Virus record (IMG/VR): IMGVR_UViG_3300037189_010603
Span: 1 to 38,874 of that record
DNA: 38,874 nt
Direction: 5' to 3' (one strand)
Origin: a virus
In this document: in pieces, positions 1 to 8,424 of the stretch
Layout: each line of letters begins with the position of its first letter
Position numbering within the stretch: position 1 is the first letter of the stretch
Notes under the pieces: model-generated
Seen by the model: only the letters and a program-made list of their open reading frames with translations
What the model was told of the DNA's origin: nothing
Databases searched by the model: none
Position numbers and translations under genes: made by a program

Positions 1-32
1 CATGCCCTTTTCAATCATGCCCTTTTCAATCA
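1..32. repeat. Terminal direct repeat, left copy
   Basis: Two exact copies of the 15-mer CATGCCCTTTTCAAT followed by CA. The same 32 bases end the window at 38843-38874, where a third, slightly different copy (38828-38842, last base C) precedes them. In a circular molecule this would be one array of about three units. The identity may be a true terminal redundancy or an assembly overlap of a circular genome; the sequence alone cannot separate these. Confidence 0.9.
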
Positions 33-33
33 A

Positions 34-64
34 TTCAGTTGTACGATAAAATCGTACAACTGAA
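34..64. repeat. Perfect hairpin upstream of the terminase genes
   Basis: A perfect 14-bp inverted repeat (TTCAGTTGTACGAT, 34-47; ATCGTACAACTGAA, 51-64) with an AAA loop. A related hairpin lies at 102-130. There is no U-tract, so it is unlikely to be a terminator. Its position just before the small terminase gene makes a packaging-initiation site or a protein operator the likeliest roles; both are inference. Confidence 0.8.
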
Positions 65-101
65 AACCATCCCCGTCGCCGATCACCCAGACCGCCACTA
101 T

Positions 102-130
102 TCAACTGTACGAAAAAATCGTACGGTTGA
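102..130. repeat. Second, related hairpin upstream of the terminase genes
   Basis: A 12-bp inverted repeat (TCAACTGTACGA, 102-113; TCGTACGGTTGA, 119-130) with an AAAAA loop and a single G-T wobble position. It shares the core GTACGA...TCGTAC and the flanking CAACTG/CAGTTG bases with the hairpin at 34-64. The centres are about 67 bp apart. The pair looks like two binding sites for one dimeric protein or two packaging elements. Confidence 0.75.
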
Positions 131-147
131 TTCTCCCCGTCGAAATG

Positions 148-158
148 TTACATTGTAA
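148..158. promoter_or_regulatory. Operator-like palindrome over the terS ribosome-binding region
   Basis: TTACATTGTAA is palindromic around its central T and covers the place where a Shine-Dalgarno sequence for the ATG at 161 would be expected; none is visible. An almost identical site (TTACGTTGTAA, 38676-38686) lies just upstream of the extended -10 promoter at 38691-38699, suggesting one regulator binds both. Confidence 0.4.
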
Positions 159-160
159 TC

Positions 161-604
161 ATGGCAGCAGATAACGCACCACTCGCACACTTTAATTATG
201 AAATCGCGTTCGAGACTGTTCTCGAACGGATGATGGAGAAAGTTTCATTCATCAACGCTGTTCGCGAAGACCATCGAAACATTAATCCCGGCTCGATGAT
301 GCACTGGATCCTTGCCAACCCTGAGCGAAAAGCCAGATACTACCAAGCACTCGAAACCCGAGCGGAGCTTCTTTCGGAAGAGATCATTTCCATCGCTGAT
401 GGCGTTGATACGATGGAAGACATTGATCGCTCTAAGTTTCGTTGCTCCGAGTATCGCAAGCAAATGGCAAACTGGAACCGCAAACGTTTTGGAGATGTCA
501 AGCAGATCGACGTGACCCAATCTATCTCGATTAGTGCAGCCATCGAAGAAGCCGACCGTCGCGTATCTTCCCTCTACCTCGACAACGTAACGGATGTAAC
601 CTAA
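161..604 (+). CDS. terS: Terminase small subunit, Sf6-like
   Basis: A 147-residue protein that should recognise the packaging site on phage DNA and hand it to the large terminase. The central segment (about residues 55-80: RYYQALETRAELLSEEII, then SIADG) resembles the helical region of Sf6-type small terminases, and its length fits that family. It lies directly before the large subunit and overlaps it by one base (TAATG at 602-606), which implies translational coupling. No Shine-Dalgarno sequence is visible before the ATG at 161; a palindrome at 148-158 sits there instead, so translation or transcription may be controlled at this point. The role is supported by position and family resemblance; the DNA site it binds is not known, although the hairpins at 34-130 are candidates. 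Confidence 0.85.
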   Translation: MAADNAPLAHFNYEIAFETVLERMMEKVSFINAVREDHRNINPGSMMHWILANPERKARYYQALETRAELLSEEIISIADGVDTMEDIDRSKFRCSEYRKQMANWNRKRFGDVKQIDVTQSISISAAIEEADRRVSSLYLDNVTDVT

Positions 605-2139
605 TGACCAATGCCGAAGAAGAACAACGCCTCATGGCGGCACTTATGTCGGCAAGGGTACGAGACGACCTCGAAGCATTCGTTATGTTCGTTTTCCCTT
701 GGGGGAAGAAGGGCACACCGCTTGAGTTCTTTACAGGGCCTAAACAGTGGCAGCGGGACATCCTGCGTCGTGTAACCGAAGCCGTTCGTCTCAACAAGGC
801 GGCCCTCCATCGAGACCTCTACGATGTTATGAAGCATGCCGTGTGCTCTGGCCGTGGTATTGGTAAGTCTTCCCTTGTCGCATGGTTAATCCTGTGGATG
901 ATGACCACTCGCATTGGCTCGTCTACCATCGTATCCGCTAATAGCGAAGCCCAGTTGAAGTCGTACACATGGGGTGAGTTGGTCAAATGGACGACGCTGG
1001 CCATACACTCGCACTGGTTTGATGTGTCATCGTTGAAGATCGCACCTGCTCAATGGCTGGCCACCATCGTTGAGCGTGACCTAGGGATTGGTACACGGCA
1101 GTGGTATGCCGAGGGGAAACTCTGGTCGGAAGAGAACCCTAACTCGTATGCAGGTGCTCACAACATGATCGGCACCATGTTGCTGTTCGATGAGGCCAGC
1201 GGTATCCCCTCGGTCATCTGGGAAACAGCTCGTGGGTTCTTAACGGACCCTACACCTGATCGCTATCAGTTCGCTTTCTCCAACGGTCGTAACTCTGAAG
1301 GATACTTCTACGACATCTTCAAGGGCAAGAAGCAGGGATGGACCTACCAGCACATCGACGCACGGCTCGTAGAACACACCGACAAGAAGGTCTATGAGGA
1401 GATCATAGCCGATAACGGCGAAGACAGCGATGAGGCAAGGATCGAGGTTTACGGCCAGTTTCCGCGCATCGACGATGTTCACTTTATTCCTGAAGAACTG
1501 ATCGACGCAGCGATTGCTAGACCAAGACACAATGATCCCGATGCAACTGTCGTTATTGGTGTTGACCCTGCTGCTGGTGGTCGAGACCATGCTGCCATCG
1601 TCGTCCGTAAAGGCAGGGACGTGATTGACCTAAAGCGGTTCAAGACGGATGACCTCATGGATGTCGTTGGTGAAGTGATCGTGATGATCAGGAAGCATAA
1701 TCCTAACCTAACCGTGATTGACGAAGGGGGTTGTGGCAAAGGCGTTATTGATCGGGTCAAGGAGCAGGGCTACAAGGCCAGAGGAGTTAACTTCGGCTGG
1801 GCATCATCTAACAAGGCTGTGTGGGCCAACAAGCGGGTCGAGATGTGGGACAACATGAAGGACTGGTTAAAGGATGCACACTTGCCCAAGAACAAGCAGT
1901 TGAAGGATGAGCTGCTGTCAGCTCGTGAAGACAAGAAGGGATCGCTGGGGCAGATGAAGCTGATGATGAAGGAGGACACGCGCACTCGGTCTGTTCCTTC
2001 GCCTGACATAGCTGATGCATTGGCAACCACGTTTGCATACGATGTGTTCATCCCAATGGAGAACAAAAATAGTCGTAGAGTTTTTGAAGAAACTGATTAT
2101 TATGGTGAAACGGTTTCTCAATCATGGATGGCTTATTGA
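604..2139 (+). CDS. terL: Terminase large subunit (ATPase and headful nuclease)
   Basis: The 511-residue packaging motor that pumps DNA into the prohead and cuts it. The ATPase domain shows a Walker A motif (CSGRGIGKSS, residues 81-90) and Walker B (MLLFDEA, 192-198). The RNase-H-like nuclease domain shows its three acidic motifs: GVDPAAGGRD (319-328), VIDEGG (371-376) and SPDIADAL (466-473). The architecture and length are those of P22/Sf6-like terminases, which cut by headful packaging; this agrees with the circular map implied by the window ends. The stop overlaps the next start at 2137-2141 (TGATG). All expected catalytic acidic residues are present and no frameshift is seen. Confidence 0.95.
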   Translation: MTNAEEEQRLMAALMSARVRDDLEAFVMFVFPWGKKGTPLEFFTGPKQWQRDILRRVTEAVRLNKAALHRDLYDVMKHAVCSGRGIGKSSLVAWLILWMMTTRIGSSTIVSANSEAQLKSYTWGELVKWTTLAIHSHWFDVSSLKIAPAQWLATIVERDLGIGTRQWYAEGKLWSEENPNSYAGAHNMIGTMLLFDEASGIPSVIWETARGFLTDPTPDRYQFAFSNGRNSEGYFYDIFKGKKQGWTYQHIDARLVEHTDKKVYEEIIADNGEDSDEARIEVYGQFPRIDDVHFIPEELIDAAIARPRHNDPDATVVIGVDPAAGGRDHAAIVVRKGRDVIDLKRFKTDDLMDVVGEVIVMIRKHNPNLTVIDEGGCGKGVIDRVKEQGYKARGVNFGWASSNKAVWANKRVEMWDNMKDWLKDAHLPKNKQLKDELLSAREDKKGSLGQMKLMMKEDTRTRSVPSPDIADALATTFAYDVFIPMENKNSRRVFEETDYYGETVSQSWMAY

Positions 2140-2435
2140 TGGGTAAAATGAAATCCTCCGCTGGTAAGCCAGCGATGGTTAAGCAAGTGGGTAAGTCGAT
2201 GAAGGACATGCCTGCCAAACCGATGAAGCCTTCTGGTAAACCAACGAAGGCCAAGGTCGCGAAGACGATGGTCAACATGTTGGCAACAAATGCGCCAGCA
2301 CCAGGGTCGTCCGTAATCCCCGGTAAGCGTGGTAAGAAGGCCAACCCATCGTCAACAGTAAAACCATCGACGATGAAGATGAAGAAGCCTAAAGTCGGAG
2401 CGATGGCGTCGCTGATTAATCAGACCAACAGTTAA
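2139..2435 (+). CDS. Lysine-rich low-complexity protein between terL and portal
   Basis: A 98-residue, strongly basic protein made of short repeats of K, P, M, S and G (for example KPSGKPTKAKVAK). It has no recognisable domain. I chose the ATG at 2139 because it overlaps the terL stop (TGATG); an in-frame ATG also exists at 2124 inside terL. The basic, disordered composition suggests binding to DNA or to acidic proteins. Its place between terminase and portal suggests a role in packaging or head assembly; this is inference. It could instead be a packaged DNA-condensing protein. Confidence 0.7.
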   Translation: MGKMKSSAGKPAMVKQVGKSMKDMPAKPMKPSGKPTKAKVAKTMVNMLATNAPAPGSSVIPGKRGKKANPSSTVKPSTMKMKKPKVGAMASLINQTNS

Positions 2436-2443
2436 GGCGGACA

Positions 2444-4630
2444 ATGATCGAGTTACCCAATGCGATCAAACCGAAGGACTCTGACGATGACATGAGCGAC
2501 GATGAAAATCGTCTCGTTATCATGCGGAAGCGGTTTACTGCGGCTGTGTCGGCCCACTCGCACAACCGCACTGTCCAGCTGAACGATCTGAAGTTCATGG
2601 CGGGTTCCCCAGACAATCACTATCAGTGGCCTGAATACGCTGTCCGCACACGTGGCTCGAACAACGGTACGTTCAATCGGCCGATGTTAACGATCAACAA
2701 GTTGCCGCAGCACGTCAAGCAGGTAACGAACGATCAACGGCAGAACAGACCGTCGGTAAAGGTTGTCCCTATCGACGATAAGGGCGACGTAGAGCTTGCC
2801 AAAGTGTTCAACGGCATTATTCGCTACATCGAGAACCGCTCGTGCGCTGACGTGGCCTATGACTCGGCGTGTGAGAACCAGCTAATCATCGGTGAGGGCT
2901 ACATTCGCATTCGTACCGAGTATGCGGATGAGAACTCATTCGATCAAGAGATCAAGATTGATCGTGTCCGTAATGCGTTCTCCGTATACATGGACCCCAA
3001 CATCGACGACCCCACGGGACTAGATGCCCAATGGTGCTTCGTTAGCTCGTCTATCCCCCGTGAAGAGTTTAAGAAACGGTACCCAGACCAGCACGAGTAC
3101 TTCTATTTTAGCCAATCGGGGATCAATGATCCTGATCGCATGTACTGGGGCGATCAAGAGCAGGTGCGGATAGCCGAGTACTTCTACATCGAGAACGTTG
3201 CCGATACGCTGTGCGACTATGGTAACGGGCAGGTGTTCTTAAAGAGCTCGGACGAAGGTAAGCAGGCTAAAGAGCAGTATGGCAAGCCCGTTCGTGAACG
3301 GAAGACCATGCGTCGTACGATCAAGTGGTGTTTAACCAACGGCTACAAGATTCTTGAAGAGACCGAGTGGGCAGGGAAGTACATTCCCGTCGTACGGGTC
3401 GTTGGTAACGAGTTCGAGATTGACGGTAAGGTCCATGTGTCAGGACTGGTGCGCAACTCGAAGGATGCCCAGCGCATGTACAACTACTGGGCATCGCAGG
3501 AAGCTGAGATGTTGGCGCTGGCCCCTAAGGCTCCGTTTATCGGATACTCAGGGCAGTTCGACGCGTTCCGTCAGAAGTGGGAGACGGCGAACACAAGCAA
3601 CTGGCCGTACCTAGAGGTCTCTGCTGACGCAAAGGACGGCACTGGGGCCACGTTACCATTGCCACAGCGGTCAGCACCACCTCAAGCGCAGATAGGCTTG
3701 ATTGAGGCTAAAAAGGGTGCTGCAGAGGATATGAAGAACACTACGGGGCAGTACAATGCCTCGTTGGGCATGACCAGCAACGAACGGTCGGGTAAAGCGA
3801 TCCTTGCACGTCAGCGTGAGGGCGACACGGGTACGTTTCACTACGTCGATAACTTTGCACGGGCGATCAAGTCGGTGGGTAAGCAGCTGGTTGATCTGAT
3901 TCCGAAGATCTACGACACCAGTCGTGTGATGCGGATCGTCGGGGAAGATGGTGAGTCGGAGTTGGCGGAGATTGATCCGACGCAACAGCAAGGTGTGACC
4001 CCAGTTCAAGACCCGAACAACCCTGCGATCACGATTAAGAAGATCTACAACCTCGGTGTTGGTCAGTTTGATCTGATTGTATCGACTGGACCGGGTTATG
4101 CGACCAAACGGCAGGAAGCATTGGAGTCGATGGCGCAGTTGCTGCAAGGTAATCCGCAGTTGTGGATGATTGCTGGGGATCTGTTCGTCAAGAACATGGA
4201 TTGGCCCGGTGCATCGGACATGGCGGAGCGCCTTAAACGCTCGATGGATCCGAAGCTGCTACAAGGGGATGACAAGACTCCTGAGTTCCAAGCCGCTCAG
4301 CAACAGATTGAGCAGATGGGTCAGCAGATGCAGCAGATGCAGCAGATGTTGCAAGGGTTTGGTAAGTCTTTGGAGGTTGAGAAGTTGAAGATTCAAGCAT
4401 ATGATGCAGAAACCAAGCGCATTTCTGCCATTGCTGGTGGGTTTGACGAACAGCAAGTGAGAACGCTAGCGTTGGAGACCATGAAGGAAGTCTTGCAAAT
4501 GGGTGATTTGTCTATACAATCGCAGATGCAACAGGGTATGCCGCAAGAACAACCAATACCGCAAGGTATGCCTCAAGGACAACTAGCTGACCCAAGTCAA
4601 CCAATGGTCAGTCCAATGGAGGGTGTCTAA
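2444..4630 (+). CDS. Portal protein, P22-like
   Basis: A 728-residue protein forming the ring at the special capsid vertex through which DNA enters and leaves. The N-terminal two thirds match the P22 portal family in length and character (for example NRPMLTINKLPQHVKQVTND at about residues 78-97, and ENQLIIGEGYIRI at about 144-156). The C-terminal third has a glutamine-rich helical stretch (QQQIEQMGQQMQQMQQMLQG, about 623-642) like the P22 portal barrel, then a Gln/Pro/Met-rich tail. It follows the lysine-rich gene by 8 bp. In P22 the barrel senses DNA filling and triggers the headful cut, so this fits the TerL type seen here. Confidence 0.93.
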   Translation: MIELPNAIKPKDSDDDMSDDENRLVIMRKRFTAAVSAHSHNRTVQLNDLKFMAGSPDNHYQWPEYAVRTRGSNNGTFNRPMLTINKLPQHVKQVTNDQRQNRPSVKVVPIDDKGDVELAKVFNGIIRYIENRSCADVAYDSACENQLIIGEGYIRIRTEYADENSFDQEIKIDRVRNAFSVYMDPNIDDPTGLDAQWCFVSSSIPREEFKKRYPDQHEYFYFSQSGINDPDRMYWGDQEQVRIAEYFYIENVADTLCDYGNGQVFLKSSDEGKQAKEQYGKPVRERKTMRRTIKWCLTNGYKILEETEWAGKYIPVVRVVGNEFEIDGKVHVSGLVRNSKDAQRMYNYWASQEAEMLALAPKAPFIGYSGQFDAFRQKWETANTSNWPYLEVSADAKDGTGATLPLPQRSAPPQAQIGLIEAKKGAAEDMKNTTGQYNASLGMTSNERSGKAILARQREGDTGTFHYVDNFARAIKSVGKQLVDLIPKIYDTSRVMRIVGEDGESELAEIDPTQQQGVTPVQDPNNPAITIKKIYNLGVGQFDLIVSTGPGYATKRQEALESMAQLLQGNPQLWMIAGDLFVKNMDWPGASDMAERLKRSMDPKLLQGDDKTPEFQAAQQQIEQMGQQMQQMQQMLQGFGKSLEVEKLKIQAYDAETKRISAIAGGFDEQQVRTLALETMKEVLQMGDLSIQSQMQQGMPQEQPIPQGMPQGQLADPSQPMVSPMEGV

Positions 4631-4632
4631 CG

Positions 4633-4974
4633 ATGGGTTCATTTGTAGGTGTATACGAGAAATTAATTCACGCATACGCGCAAAACACTAACGGTACATA
4701 CATTTTCCCTACAGGTGGTCGCCCGTTTGTTGATTGGCCCGGTGGCCAAGGTACTTTCTTTGTTTCAGGAACCATCGCAGCCAGCTCGAACGTTGCATTG
4801 CAGGTGTTGGGACCAGATGATGTGACATGGTTTAACGTAGGTGTAGATACGACCAAAACGAGTTCAGGCGCAGGGAACTTCGCGTTACCTCCTTGTCGGC
4901 TTAGAGCGGTTGTCAACATTGGTGCGACAGGAACAACCAACGTCCACGCGTCGATTGGTAGAGTCGTACTGTAA
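4633..4974 (+). CDS. Small beta-rich virion protein, unknown
   Basis: A 113-residue protein rich in G, T, V and F, with short alternating hydrophobic segments typical of a small beta-sandwich. No signal peptide, membrane segment or known motif was seen. A strong Shine-Dalgarno sequence (GGAGGG) precedes the ATG at 4633, and its stop overlaps the next ATG (TAATG at 4972-4976), so it is co-translated with the lectin-like protein. Location between portal and scaffold and composition suggest a capsid decoration or accessory protein. I do not recognise the family. Confidence 0.75.
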   Translation: MGSFVGVYEKLIHAYAQNTNGTYIFPTGGRPFVDWPGGQGTFFVSGTIAASSNVALQVLGPDDVTWFNVGVDTTKTSSGAGNFALPPCRLRAVVNIGATGTTNVHASIGRVVL

Positions 4975-5879
4975 TGTTCCCTTACAACACACTGATTACG
5001 GAAAGCCCAACGGGTGAGTTGTGTCAGACGACAGACGGTGCAAAAGCCTTCCTTGAAACACTTCCATATAACCCAGTAATCGTTGTCTCGCATAAACGGG
5101 CACTTGCCAACGCTAGGCAAGAGTCGATGATTACTGGGGAAGGTTGGAAGATACCGTACCAACAAGACACTCGTTATTGGGACTCCTCAAACATCCCTAA
5201 CCTCCCATCGTATGCTGACAGCGATGGTGTTCAGATGGCCGTTTGGTATAACCAGGCCAACCTCAACTTGAATTTGACGGGTTTGGCGCAGATTACGCCA
5301 GGAATGTCAATGAACTACGAGACAATGACTGGGGCAGGTATATTCCCTTGTTTCCAAAACACGTCTGCCGGTCTTCAACATGCAAATACCTACGACGGTA
5401 GCTTCACTTGGATTGGCTTAGTCCGTTTTTCCAATGGTGGCGCTAACGTCACGAGTGGGAACTGGAGAACTACGGGTTCGAACTTCCTGATAGACGGCCG
5501 AATCGGCACCAGTAATGATGATTTGTGCATGGGTGTCGACACGAACTTCATCTGGGTTGGAATGGGCACCGCTGGTGGAGCTGACACGTTTCTCCAAGGT
5601 ACCTACGACGTTGTCGAGCCCGGTTTTGCAGACCCTAAACTTGTCGTACTCCGTCGTGATGCTACCACGGGAACTGTTGCGTTAAGAATAAACAAGATCA
5701 ATGACGGTTCTGCTGTTATGACTACTGGTAGCCTTGCAAATATGCCAAACATAATGATGAAACCCGTGACGGGTGACAGTCGTATTTCAGAGTTGTACTT
5801 GTATAATGATTACATCGACGATGCGACTCTGCTCCAAATTGAAAACGATTTCCAAGCTTTTTACGACTTGAGTATTTAA
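4974..5879 (+). CDS. Probable lectin-fold (LamG/concanavalin A-like) virion protein
   Basis: A 301-residue protein. Its C-terminal half looks like a concanavalin A/LamG jelly-roll domain: alternating strands, a segment KLVVLRRDATTGTVALRINK, and the ending ISELYLYNDYIDDATLLQIE followed by a short helix, a common last strand and helix in this fold. The first 90 residues are different and may be an anchoring domain. Such domains bind sugars. A gene of this type between portal and scaffold suggests a head-surface decoration that sticks to polysaccharide, although a tail role is possible. The start overlaps the previous stop by one base. The fold is my recognition from sequence pattern, not a search result. 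Confidence 0.6.
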   Translation: MFPYNTLITESPTGELCQTTDGAKAFLETLPYNPVIVVSHKRALANARQESMITGEGWKIPYQQDTRYWDSSNIPNLPSYADSDGVQMAVWYNQANLNLNLTGLAQITPGMSMNYETMTGAGIFPCFQNTSAGLQHANTYDGSFTWIGLVRFSNGGANVTSGNWRTTGSNFLIDGRIGTSNDDLCMGVDTNFIWVGMGTAGGADTFLQGTYDVVEPGFADPKLVVLRRDATTGTVALRINKINDGSAVMTTGSLANMPNIMMKPVTGDSRISELYLYNDYIDDATLLQIENDFQAFYDLSI

Positions 5880-5964
5880 AAACTTATTGAAGTGTTTTTA
5901 AAAATGTGTTAACCGTATCTTACCGGTGAGGCTCATCGGGTGAATCAAACGATTCGGGAAGCAA
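5880..5964 (+). promoter_or_regulatory. Intergenic leader of the scaffold gene with two small stem-loops
   Basis: This 85-base gap is AT-rich at first and then holds two small stem-loops: CCGGTGA/TCATCGG (one G-T pair) and GAATC-AAAC-GATTC. No U-tract follows either, so they are not clear terminators. They lie just before the scaffold start and may set its translation level. No convincing sigma-70 promoter was found. Confidence 0.35.
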
Positions 5965-6696
5965 ATGAGCACTGAAGATCAAGAATTTCACGATACCAGC
6001 ACTACAGAAGAACAGACTACGGCCACGCCTACCGAAGAAAAGGCGGAAGAAGTACAACAACTGACGCAACGCCAGTTGGACGAGATCGTTGAAAAGCGCC
6101 TCAGCCGTGAACGTAAAAAGTTTGCTCGTGAGCGCGAGGAAATGGCGAGATCGCAGCAACAACAGACTTATCAGCTTGAAGAACCAAACCCAGATCAATT
6201 TAAAGACAATCAGTCTTACATTGAAGCTGTTGTTGAGTTCCGCTCGAACCTAAAAGCTGAACAGAAACTGTTTACAAAGACTTTGCAGACTAAGAAAGAC
6301 GAGGCTGCGGAGAAATACGACGATTATTACGAGGTGATCAATCGGGATGATCTGCATTTTACAAGCGCAATGGTGGAATCCGTCATTGACTCGCCTAATT
6401 TTGCAGATGTGACCTACTACCTCGCCAATAATCCAGATGTTGCTTTGAAGATCTCTAAAATGACTCCGTTGAAGCAAGCTCGTGAAATGGCACTGCTTGA
6501 GGATACGGTGAAGAAAGAACTAAAAAATGAAACTAAATCCGAAAAAGCTAAAGTGACCTCATCCAAAGCCCCTCCCCCCATTAAGCCTGTCAGAGGCGGT
6601 GATTCTCGTGTTATCGACGTTGATAACCCTGATGACGATGTTTCAATGGACGACTGGGTTCAAGCTTGGAAAAAAAAGGTTGCTTCTAGGCTTTGA
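5965..6696 (+). CDS. Capsid scaffolding protein
   Basis: A 243-residue, highly charged, mostly helical protein directly before the coat gene, as in P22-like phages. The N-terminus is Glu/Thr-rich and disordered. A central coiled-coil-like region (for example EKRLSRERKKFAREREEMAR, about residues 43-62) is followed by helices, and the C-terminus is basic (VQAWKKKVASRL). In P22 a basic C-terminal helix-turn-helix of the scaffold binds the coat protein, so the ending fits. The protein should guide coat assembly and then leave the prohead. The sequence of scaffolds is poorly conserved, so the call rests mainly on position, size and composition. Confidence 0.8.
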   Translation: MSTEDQEFHDTSTTEEQTTATPTEEKAEEVQQLTQRQLDEIVEKRLSRERKKFAREREEMARSQQQQTYQLEEPNPDQFKDNQSYIEAVVEFRSNLKAEQKLFTKTLQTKKDEAAEKYDDYYEVINRDDLHFTSAMVESVIDSPNFADVTYYLANNPDVALKISKMTPLKQAREMALLEDTVKKELKNETKSEKAKVTSSKAPPPIKPVRGGDSRVIDVDNPDDDVSMDDWVQAWKKKVASRL

Positions 6697-6722
6697 CGGT
6701 TCACCCGCTTTAAGGAGCCATC

Positions 6723-7943
6723 ATGTCGAATACGTTACTTACTAACTCTATTCTGACGAAAAAACCGCTTGCCTTGTTAAGCAACAACTACGTTGCTTTG
6801 CGCGCGGTTAATCGTCAATATGACTCCAGTTTTGCGAATTCTGGTGCGAAGATCGGCGATACGCTGAACGTTCGCCTGCCAGAGCGTGTGTTTACCGCTC
6901 GTGGTGCAGCGTTGCAAGTTCGTGACACGGAACAGCGTTCTGTTCCAGTTACCGTAAGTGAACAATACCAAGCGTCGGTTAATTTCGCCAGCGCCGAGCT
7001 TGCGTTGAAGATGGAAGACTTCGAGGAGCGTGTACTTGCCCCTCGTATGGAGCAGCTGGCGTCCGACATGGACACTCAGGTGCTGAGCAACTACTGGCGC
7101 ATTCCGACGACGGTTGGTACGCCTGGTACTGCTCCTGCGACCACTACTGTTCTTCTTCAAGCGATGCAGCGTTTTCGTGAGGAAGGTTATGGTAACAGTC
7201 CGAAAATTAGTTTGTTGTTGAACCCATCGACAAACACATCGTTGATCCCAGCATTGCAGGGGTTGTTCAATCCAGTTGATAAACTGACTCGTCAATTTAA
7301 CTCTGGTTTGGTTGCTGAAGGTATTCTTGGCTTCAAGGAAATTTCGGTCACGGCCTCGTTACCAAACCATACCAACGGATCGTGGCAAAGTGCTGGTACT
7401 ATTACTTTGTCTTCTACCCCGACCGAAGGTTCAAACCAAATTGGTATCAGCTTTACGGGAACCGCCACCTTTAACCGGGGAGACGTACTCACCATTGGTG
7501 GTTGCCGGTCGGTGAACCCCCTTACCCGTCTTAACACTGGTGTTTCTCGCTGCTTTACCGTTTTGCAAACTGTCACTGGTACAAGCAGTGCCACTTTAAC
7601 TGTGTTTCCAGAACTGACGTCTCCTGCTTCTGGTTCTCCGTATACTACTGTCCATGCTATGCCTGGGTCTGGTTTTACCGTAACCATGCAAGGAACTGGT
7701 GCAGTTACTTACCAACAGTCGTTGGCACTTCACGAAGACGCTCTGTACTTCGTCACGGCCGATTTGGCTCTTCCGCAAAACGTTGAGCTGGCGAAGCGTG
7801 AGAATTACAAAGGTGTCAGCATGCGAATCGTTAAGAATTATGATATTAACAACGATACGCATCCGTTGCGCTTTGACATCCTTGCTGGTGATGGTGCTCT
7901 TCGCCCCCTCGGCGCAGTCCGTGTCTGGGGCGCACAAGTTTAA
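6723..7943 (+). CDS. Major capsid (coat) protein, P22 gp5-like
   Basis: A 406-residue coat protein. The N-terminus (MSNTLLTNSILTKKPLALLS, then a segment with GDTLNVRLPERV) and the following region match the HK97-fold P22 coat family in pattern and length (P22 gp5 is 430 residues). Residues about 225-325 are Thr/Ser/Gly/Val-rich and probably form the inserted beta-barrel domain that P22 uses to stabilise the capsid. A consensus Shine-Dalgarno sequence (AAGGAG) precedes the ATG at 6723, as expected for the most abundant virion protein. It is followed by a small virion gene and then a terminator at 8379-8402. Confidence 0.95.
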   Translation: MSNTLLTNSILTKKPLALLSNNYVALRAVNRQYDSSFANSGAKIGDTLNVRLPERVFTARGAALQVRDTEQRSVPVTVSEQYQASVNFASAELALKMEDFEERVLAPRMEQLASDMDTQVLSNYWRIPTTVGTPGTAPATTTVLLQAMQRFREEGYGNSPKISLLLNPSTNTSLIPALQGLFNPVDKLTRQFNSGLVAEGILGFKEISVTASLPNHTNGSWQSAGTITLSSTPTEGSNQIGISFTGTATFNRGDVLTIGGCRSVNPLTRLNTGVSRCFTVLQTVTGTSSATLTVFPELTSPASGSPYTTVHAMPGSGFTVTMQGTGAVTYQQSLALHEDALYFVTADLALPQNVELAKRENYKGVSMRIVKNYDINNDTHPLRFDILAGDGALRPLGAVRVWGAQV

Positions 7944-7968
7944 TCTTAACCTTTAAAGGATATCGAAC

Positions 7969-8370
7969 ATGGCTTACGGTGTATACGGTTCAGGGGGGCA
8001 ACTTAATGATGGTAACCCCAACACTCCGATTGTTATAACTCAAGGTCCAGTACAGACGGCTACTGCCACTGCGACGCTGACCCCGACGCAAGTGTCAAGT
8101 CGTATTCTGGTTGGTAACCCAAGCACGACTGCTGCCACCTACACGCTGCCGACTTTCACTTTGATGGAAACCGCGTTTAACAGCCCACAGCTCAACTTTG
8201 CTTTTGACCTGTATATTGTTAACCTCGGTACCTCGTCTGGTGTGATCACGGTTGCTGCTGGTACTGGTGTGGCGATTGTAGGAAGTGCCACCATTGCTAT
8301 TACGAGCTCTGGCGGATTCCGTTTTGTTAAAACAAGTGCGACTGGCTACACGGCTTATCGCATCACTTGA
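7969..8370 (+). CDS. Small beta-rich virion protein after coat, unknown
   Basis: A 133-residue protein rich in T, V, A and G, with repeated beta-strand-like segments (TATATATLTPTQVSSRIL; GVITVAAGTGVAIVGSATIA). It has no charged core or membrane segment. It has a good Shine-Dalgarno sequence (AAAGGA) 25 bases after the coat stop and ends just before the terminator at 8379, so coat and this gene may be made at similar levels. A capsid decoration or cement protein is the most likely role, by position and composition only. Confidence 0.75.
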   Translation: MAYGVYGSGGQLNDGNPNTPIVITQGPVQTATATATLTPTQVSSRILVGNPSTTAATYTLPTFTLMETAFNSPQLNFAFDLYIVNLGTSSGVITVAAGTGVAIVGSATIAITSSGGFRFVKTSATGYTAYRIT

Positions 8371-8378
8371 TCCTAACC

Positions 8379-8410
8379 GGTCGTGATGAAACCATCACGA
8401 CCTTCTTTTA
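8379..8410 (+). terminator. Rho-independent terminator after the coat gene block
   Basis: A perfect 10-bp stem, GGTCGTGATG (8379-8388) and CATCACGACC (8393-8402), with loop AAAC, followed by a T-rich tract TTCTTTTATT. It should partly end transcripts after the capsid genes and so lower expression of the tail genes that follow. Confidence 0.85.
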
Positions 8411-8424
8411 TTATGGAAGTGGTC

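Noticed and set aside
3671-4147. - strand ORF of 158 codons
   Set aside because: It is antisense to the portal gene, which has a strong family match. No ribosome-binding site.
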